Part shown: positions 14,911 through 19,101 of the stretch, in pieces
How the letters are laid out: every line of letters begins with the position of its first letter
Numbering within the stretch: position 1 is the stretch's first letter
From: Bryobacterales bacterium
Lineage (GTDB): Bacteria; Acidobacteriota; Terriglobia; Bryobacterales; Bryobacteraceae
Direction of reading: 5' to 3'
NCBI GenBank assembly: GCA_003154855.1
Contig: PMEV01000388.1
Span: forward strand, 590 to 19,690
DNA: 19,101 bases
Notes under the pieces: generated by a model
Databases searched by the model: none
What the model was told of the DNA's origin: nothing
Seen by the model: the letters and a program-made list of their open reading frames with translations, nothing else
Translations under genes and position numbers: made by a program

Positions 14911-14949
14911 GGGGGTAAGCGAACTACTCTACTCTAACACCCCCGTGCC
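14906..14949 (-). promoter_or_regulatory. 11-bp inverted repeat spanning the ZIP start codon
   Basis: Arms 14906-14916 and 14939-14949 are perfect reverse complements separated by 22 nt, between the TonB-family stop and the ZIP gene. The downstream arm in transcript sense contains the GTG start. It could terminate the TonB transcript or mask the ZIP start. Confidence 0.6.
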
Positions 14950-14962
14950 TTGCGTCCCCGGC

Positions 14963-17530
14963 CTAGCGACGATTGAAGTCGACGTTGACGCTCACCGGGA
15001 CTTCCACCAGCTCGCCGTTCAGTGTGCCGGGAGTGTACTTCCCCTGCCGCACCGCGTTCTCGGCCGCCGCTCTCAATACCTGCGGACCGCTGGTCGCCCT
15101 AGCGGCCTTGACCTTGCCGTCTTTGCCGACGATCGCTTCCACCTTGACAGTTCCGGAAATACCCATCTGCTTAGCGATGGGAGGATAGACGGGTGAAATG
15201 GCATTGGTTCTTCTGGGTTCAACCAAGTTGCCGCCGGCGTTTGTGGCTGTGGTTGTCCTCGCAGTCGGCGGCTGTGCCGGCTGGGTCGGGGCGGGCGGCG
15301 GGGCGACGACCCTTTGAGGAGCCGGAGTCTGATTCTCAGCGACCCTCACAGGTTGCGGCGGCGGGGTCGGCGTGGACATCGAGACAGGGGCGGAGTTCGT
15401 CGGAGTGGCCGTGGTGTTATTGATGCTCGGTGGTTCGGCGGGAGCCGGCGTTGGCACCGTGAGCCTGGAGGCCAGAGTGTTGGGCGCCGGAGGATTCACG
15501 GTCGCTGGTGTGGGGGTGACCGGGCGCTGCGCCACAGTCTGGTTCGGCGTCGGGTTGGCGACCGGAGGAGTTGGGTTGGCCGGTTTGGGCGGGGGAACCG
15601 CCGACGACTGCGCGGCGGCGCTGGGCCGTCCGGCCAGCGCACGAATGGACTCGCTGAGGCTCTTACGGTTCTTCAGGTCGCTGACTTCGAGCTTGAAGCC
15701 CACATCGTTGGTGATTGCGGAATACACGACGCTGCCACCGCGGAGCGTGCCCAGGTCGAGGTCGTCATCTTCGGTGCTGGCGCCATCGGTGATGGTTAGC
15801 GTGGCTTTCTGCGCGGTCTTGACGATATCGGCGTTGCGGTTCCAGCTCAGCACCAACTGGCCCGCATTGCGCTCGACCTTCAAGCCCAGCGAAGCATCGG
15901 CGGCCGTAGCTGCGGGCTGGGTGGAACGGGACTTCATCATATACCAGCCGCCACCGGCGAGCAGCAAAACCAGGACGCCGATCCCTATGAAGAGCTTTCC
16001 GCGCTTGGCGGGTTCGGCGGCGGCCGCAGCGACCAACGGCTCTGGCGCTTTCACGGGAATCGCGACCGGAGCCGGTTCCTGCCTTGCGGGAGCGTGGGCC
16101 ACGGCTGCGCGTTCCTCTTTGCGCTCTTCCTTCTTCTGTGCGGGCGGAACGGGAGCGGGCTCTTCCCGCTTAGCCACAATGGGCTGAACTGCCGGCCGCT
16201 CCTCGCGCTTGGGGGGCTCCTCCAGCTTCGGTGCGACAGGTGGTGGCGGCGCCGGCGCGACAACGGGGGGGGCGGGCACGGGCCGCTCCTCCGGCTTGGT
16301 GAATACCGCGGGGCGCTCCTCGCGCTTGGCAACTACCGGCGCAGAGGCCGGTTCCTCGCGCTTGGCAACTACCGGCGGAGGGGCCGGTTCCTCGCGCTTG
16401 GCAACCGCTGGCGGAGGGGCCGGTTCCTCGCGCTTAGCGGTTACCGTCGGTTGGGGCGGTTCTTCACGCTTCGGCACTGCGACAGCACCGGTAGAACGCT
16501 CCTCGCGCCTGAAGCTCAGGGGCGGGGGGGCCGGCCGCTCTTCGCGCTTCTGCGCCATGGGCGGTGCGGCGGCGCGTTCCTCGCGCTTGAAGTTCACCGG
16601 CGATGCGGCCTGGTCGCGCTTGGGCACAGGCGGGCGCTCCTCGCGCTTGAAGCTCAGAGGTGGGGGGGGGGCGCGCTCTTCGCGCTTGGGCGGAGGGGGC
16701 GCGACAACCGGGCGCTCCTCGCGCTTGAAGCTGAGCGGCGGAGGTGGCGCGGACGATTCTTCGCGCTTGTGAGGAACCGCGATCGGGCCGGGTTTCGGCT
16801 CCTGACGGAGGGTGGGCGGCGGAGCAACGGGCTGCCTCTCTTCGCGCTTAGGGACGATTACCGGCCCGCTGCGCTCTTCTCGCACCACTGTCGCCGGCGC
16901 TGTCGCCGCGGAGGCCTTCTCAGCGCCAGGCTGCACGATTGACTCGGGAAAGAGCTTCATCAGCTCCGAGCGCCGGAAGGGGAACTGAAGGGCGCTTTCG
17001 GCCTGGATATGCCCCTCTTCCCAGAGGAAGAAGCCGGCCGCACTGGGCTTCATGGAAAAGGGTTTGACCAGCATGAAGACCTGGTTCGCGTCGGGGAAGA
17101 ACTCCTGGGCGAGGGCGAAGTCCTCATCCTGGTCTATGACCAGATCCTTGCGCGTGTTGCTGCGGAAAAAGCCCACTACGGACAAGGGGCCGCTCTTGAG
17201 CCGCTGCAGGGTTTGGCGGAGCTGATCCTTGTCCGGATCCGAAAGAAGATACAAGGAGCCGCGGCTGTAGTCGCAGGTGGCGGGCTCATAGTTCTCGACA
17301 AACACGGTGGGCTTGCCGGCATGCGCGATGCGACCGAGCAGAACGCCCCCGATCTCCGAGCCGCGCTTGGTGACCGCCTTGAAGCTGTCGATCACCTCGC
17401 GCTCGAGGCGGTCGATCAGGTCCAGGCTGATCTGAATGCTAATCGCCTTATTGGGTACCTCCCAACGAAATGAGGCCGTCACGGGCGACGGAGAACCAAC
17501 CGCCTCGGCCGGGATTGTCGAATTCGTCAT
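14963..17530 (-). CDS. TonB-family protein with inactive JAMM/MPN-like domain and KREE-repeat linker
   Basis: An 855-residue single-span membrane protein. Residues 30-172 resemble a JAMM/MPN domain (EIGGVLLG at 59-66, VVGFFRSN at 118-125), but the H-S-H metal ligands are R-S-N, so it should not be a peptidase. Residues 217-475 are a Pro-rich linker with 14 exact KREE motifs plus variants. A membrane helix follows at 511-532 (GKLFIGIGVLVLLLAGGGWY), then a beta-sandwich-like segment (545-620), a Pro/Thr/Asn-rich periplasmic stretch, and a TonB C-terminal domain at 775-853 (AISPVYPPIAKQMGISGTV). The topology puts the first 510 residues in the cytoplasm. The TonB fold normally carries proton-motive energy to outer-membrane receptors, but the HPF-type N-terminal helix for ExbB/ExbD is absent. 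The ATG at 17530 follows GGGGAGGAG. Confidence 0.9.
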   Translation of the reverse strand: MTNSTIPAEAVGSPSPVTASFRWEVPNKAISIQISLDLIDRLEREVIDSFKAVTKRGSEIGGVLLGRIAHAGKPTVFVENYEPATCDYSRGSLYLLSDPDKDQLRQTLQRLKSGPLSVVGFFRSNTRKDLVIDQDEDFALAQEFFPDANQVFMLVKPFSMKPSAAGFFLWEEGHIQAESALQFPFRRSELMKLFPESIVQPGAEKASAATAPATVVREERSGPVIVPKREERQPVAPPPTLRQEPKPGPIAVPHKREESSAPPPPLSFKREERPVVAPPPPKREERAPPPPLSFKREERPPVPKRDQAASPVNFKREERAAAPPMAQKREERPAPPPLSFRREERSTGAVAVPKREEPPQPTVTAKREEPAPPPAVAKREEPAPPPVVAKREEPASAPVVAKREERPAVFTKPEERPVPAPPVVAPAPPPPVAPKLEEPPKREERPAVQPIVAKREEPAPVPPAQKKEERKEERAAVAHAPARQEPAPVAIPVKAPEPLVAAAAAEPAKRGKLFIGIGVLVLLLAGGGWYMMKSRSTQPAATAADASLGLKVERNAGQLVLSWNRNADIVKTAQKATLTITDGASTEDDDLDLGTLRGGSVVYSAITNDVGFKLEVSDLKNRKSLSESIRALAGRPSAAAQSSAVPPPKPANPTPPVANPTPNQTVAQRPVTPTPATVNPPAPNTLASRLTVPTPAPAEPPSINNTTATPTNSAPVSMSTPTPPPQPVRVAENQTPAPQRVVAPPPAPTQPAQPPTARTTTATNAGGNLVEPRRTNAISPVYPPIAKQMGISGTVKVEAIVGKDGKVKAARATSGPQVLRAAAENAVRQGKYTPGTLNGELVEVPVSVNVDFNRR
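16318..16461 (-). repeat. Four 36-nt tandem repeats
   Basis: Units at 16318-16353, 16354-16389, 16390-16425 and 16426-16461 lie head to tail; the first two differ at three or fewer bases and the fourth is the most diverged. Each encodes a 12-residue AKREEPAPPPVV-type unit. They are coding, with no spacers. Confidence 0.85.
16662..16671 (-). repeat. Homopolymer of ten G (C on the coding strand)
   Basis: A run of ten G on the plus strand, read as a proline run in the TonB-family gene; shorter runs of eight (16265-16272) and seven (16524-16530) lie in the same region. Runs of this length are slippage sites. Confidence 0.8.
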
Positions 17531-17650
17531 TTGGACTCCTCCCCAACACAGCTTCTTGGGTATGTGTCGGTCCCGATTTTACCTGAAAACGATCCCGTTT
17601 ACTACAGCCCGAGCGGGGTTTTCGTGTCTCCCAAGACGTTTGGATGGAAG

Positions 17651-17669
17651 CCGTTGCGCGTTGCAACGG
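17651..17669 (-). promoter_or_regulatory. Hairpin in the leader of the TonB-family gene
   Basis: CCGTTGC (17651-17657) and GCAACGG (17663-17669) form a perfect 7-bp stem with a 5-nt loop, about 120 nt before the start codon and downstream of the candidate promoter. Confidence 0.45.
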
Positions 17670-17701
17670 GTTACGAAACCCCTAGCACTAGCAAGAAAGT
17701 A

Positions 17702-17730
17702 ATTATCACTCTGCAACCCCAGAGTATTAA
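17702..17730 (-). promoter_or_regulatory. Candidate sigma-70-type promoter for the TonB-family gene
   Basis: On the minus strand, TTAATA (17730-17725) and GATAAT (17707-17702) are spaced by exactly 17 nt. The spacer holds a perfect CTCTG-N6-CAGAG palindrome (17709-17724), in the position of a repressor or activator site. Transcription from here would give a leader of about 165 nt. The local AT-richness supports a promoter. Confidence 0.45.
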
Positions 17731-17744
17731 CTATAGCCAGTAGT

Positions 17745-18115
17745 CAGGCAGTAACTTAGCGGCAACGCCCCCGCCGTGTGCTGGCCGATACCCCCCAGGT
17801 TGGCCGCGCGTTCCCCCAGACCTTCAGGGGCGCGGGACGTATGGCGAGGGCCGCCCTGCGTCGTGCCGTTGCAGGTAAACGGTTTCTGGCGTTGGCATTG
17901 CGCGAAACGGGGTGGCGGGTTCGGATCTCCCCCGGGGTCCAGCCATCCGGCATCCTGCCGGACCGGCGGGCAGCTCCTGCTGCGCAGACGGCGAAGGGCT
18001 GGAAACGTCCGGTGGGTACCAGTACGGCGACCTGGTACTCTTTCCGTTGGCCCCGGTTTCCGAAGCGTGTAAAAACTGCGTCGGAGCGGGAATCGGCCCC
18101 TTTGAGCCGGCCCTC
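17745..18115. other. Noncoding interval with several hairpins
   Basis: About 370 nt between the TonB promoter and the mtnA stop. Short open frames exist on both strands but none has a ribosome site, a recognisable product or natural amino-acid composition. Hairpins seen: 17947-17952 with 17956-17961 (6 bp, loop 3) and a two-part stem, GGAAA 18001-18005 with TTTCC 18041-18045, enclosing GTACCAG 18016-18022 with CTGGTAC 18032-18038. A structured RNA on either strand, or the 3-prime region of mtnA, could lie here. No known riboswitch consensus was recognised. Confidence 0.4.
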
Positions 18116-19101
18116 TTAGGGTGCTCCCGCAGGCTTCGAATCCGCCTGAATCCGGCGCAGCGATTCGGTGAAGGGAGGATGAGCCACACCGCGCTCGGTG
18201 ATGATGGCGGAGACGTAACGGTGGGGCGTGACGTCGAACGCCGGGTTGGCGGCCGCCGCGCCCTCCGGCGCCACGGGGATGCCGGCGATGTGCGTCACCT
18301 CCCGAGCGGGGCGCTCCTCGATGGGGATCTGGTCGCCGGAGTCGAGCGAGAGATCCAGCGTCGAGACCGGCGCGGCCACATAGAATGGAACCTGGTTCTC
18401 GTGTGCCAGCACGGCGACCGAGTAAGTGCCGATCTTATTGGCGACGTCTCCGTTGGCGGCGATCCGGTCGGCTCCCACAATCACGCAACCGATCCGGCCG
18501 GATTTCAGGAAATGCCCGGCCATGTTATCGGTGATGAGCGTGGCGGGGATGCCGTCGTGCATCAGTTCCCACACTGTGAGCCGCGCGCCTTGCAGGAAGG
18601 GGCGGGTCTCGTCCGCGAAGACGTCGATCTGCTTGCCCATGGCGACGGCCGCGCGGATCACGCCCAGCGCGGTGCCGTAGCCCGCGGTGGCGAGCGCGCC
18701 GGCGTTGCAGTGGGTGAGAACGGTTTTGCCGGTGGGGACCAATGGCGCGCCATAGCGGCCCAGAGCCTGGTTGATGGCGATGTCCTCGCGCCGGACTTCG
18801 ATCGCTTCCTCGACCAGCCGCTGGCGGATCTCCTCAATCGGCCGCCCGGCGAGCGACCGGTATAGCCGTCTCATCCGCTCGAGGGCCCAGAAGAGGTTGA
18901 CCGCGGTGGGGCGCGTGTGAGCGAGCGTACTGCAAATCGTCTCGAAGTCCGCCTCGAGGTTCTCCGCGCGCAGCGCGCCCAAGGCCACGCCCATGGCCGC
19001 CGCGACGCCGATGGCGGGCGCCCCGCGGATCACCATCGAGCGAATGGCCTCGGCCACTGCGCGGTAGTCGCGGCAGGTTACGTAGACTTCCTCGCGCGGC
19101 A
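18116..19101 (-). CDS. mtnA: S-methyl-5-thioribose-1-phosphate isomerase, MtnA (N-terminus cut by window edge)
   Basis: Cytoplasmic enzyme of the methionine salvage pathway that isomerises methylthioribose 1-phosphate to methylthioribulose 1-phosphate; it is homologous to eIF2B subunits. The frame continues to the window edge with LPREEVYVTCRDYRAVAEA, so the GTG at 19057 is internal and roughly 25 residues are missing. Motifs: MVIRGAPAIG, TRPTAVNLFWALERM, THCNAGALATAGYGTA with the catalytic Cys (codon 18707-18709), ADETRPFLQGARLT, TDNMAGHF, VGADRIAANGDVANKIGT with the catalytic Asp, and FDVTPHRYVSAIITE near the end. The stop is TAA at 18116-18118. No other salvage gene is visible; any operon partner would be outside, to the right. 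Confidence 0.96.
   Translation of the reverse strand, partial: PREEVYVTCRDYRAVAEAIRSMVIRGAPAIGVAAAMGVALGALRAENLEADFETICSTLAHTRPTAVNLFWALERMRRLYRSLAGRPIEEIRQRLVEEAIEVRREDIAINQALGRYGAPLVPTGKTVLTHCNAGALATAGYGTALGVIRAAVAMGKQIDVFADETRPFLQGARLTVWELMHDGIPATLITDNMAGHFLKSGRIGCVIVGADRIAANGDVANKIGTYSVAVLAHENQVPFYVAAPVSTLDLSLDSGDQIPIEERPAREVTHIAGIPVAPEGAAAANPAFDVTPHRYVSAIITERGVAHPPFTESLRRIQADSKPAGAP

Larger units (their letters stand above)
16106..16882 (-). repeat. KREE-motif repeat region within the TonB-family gene
   Basis: Region coding residues 217-475, with KREE or close variants every 12-14 residues separated by Pro/Ala/Val spacers. The alternation of short charged blocks with proline spacers predicts a long, extended, disordered cytoplasmic arm. 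The base-level repeats make the segment prone to length change. Confidence 0.85.

Noticed and set aside
13291..14937. Long plus-strand open frame (548 codons)
   Set aside because: Gln/Arg/His-rich antisense of the ceramidase-like and ZIP genes; no recognisable domain.
16318..16461. Regular 36-nt repeats that resemble CRISPR repeats
   Set aside because: They are head to tail with no spacers, keep the reading frame of the TonB-family gene and encode AKREEP units.
17900..17945. tRNA-like T-loop (GGGTTCGGATC) on the plus strand
   Set aside because: The flanking bases do not form a proper T-stem, and no matching acceptor, D-arm or anticodon arm is found upstream.
17778..18119. Plus-strand open frame of 113 codons
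   Set aside because: No ribosome site, low-complexity Arg/Ala/Pro composition and no family resemblance; it lies in the hairpin-rich gap.
18116..18200. SAM-type riboswitch linked to mtnA
   Set aside because: This is the 3-prime end of mtnA; its leader lies outside the window, and no SAM-riboswitch consensus is seen.

Overview
The window is about 19.1 kb of GC-rich bacterial chromosome. The gene set (a twin-arginine Gfo/Idh/MocA oxidoreductase, an ExeA-like ATPase, a long TonB with a charged repeat linker, a ceramidase-like membrane protein) and the codon bias toward G/C look like Acidobacteriota, possibly the Bryobacterales/Solibacter side. That placement is inference from family content, not a database match. 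No rRNA, tRNA, insertion sequence or CRISPR array was seen.

Positions 1-4412 hold the right-hand part of a type III-A CRISPR-Cas (Csm) operon on the plus strand: the C-terminal part of cas10/csm1 (cut by the window edge), csm2, csm3, csm4 and csm5, with gaps of 4, 9 and 5 nt and a final 4-nt overlap. Cas10 keeps its GGDD cyclase motif and Csm3 keeps its catalytic Asp, so both cyclic-oligoadenylate synthesis and target-RNA cleavage look intact. No cas6, csm6/CARF effector, cas1/cas2 or array follows csm5. Directly convergent with the operon, at 4546-5608 on the minus strand, sits a two-gene unit of visibly lower GC: an unknown 177-residue protein whose gene overlaps the start of a 178-residue protein with a HEPN RNase motif (R-N-x3-H). 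It is the best candidate here for an undescribed defence module.

Positions 5771-7347 (plus) carry a secreted protein of unknown function and a higBA toxin-antitoxin pair. Positions 7363-11935 (minus) read, in transcription order, ExeA-like AAA ATPase, Gfo/Idh/MocA oxidoreductase, exported TPR-type helical protein and a divergent acetate kinase; the last two are coupled by a GTGA overlap. Glutamate racemase (murI) is divergent from this block at 12051 and overlaps the convergent doxX-like gene by 26 nt. Positions 12829-17530 (minus) read, in transcription order, a TonB-family protein with an N-terminal inactive JAMM/MPN-like domain and a KREE-repeat linker, a ZIP metal transporter, a CREST-family (ceramidase-like) membrane hydrolase and the DoxX-like protein. 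An upstream promoter with an operator-like palindrome lies near 17702-17730. Positions 17745-18115 appear noncoding but rich in hairpins. The window ends inside mtnA (methionine salvage), minus strand.
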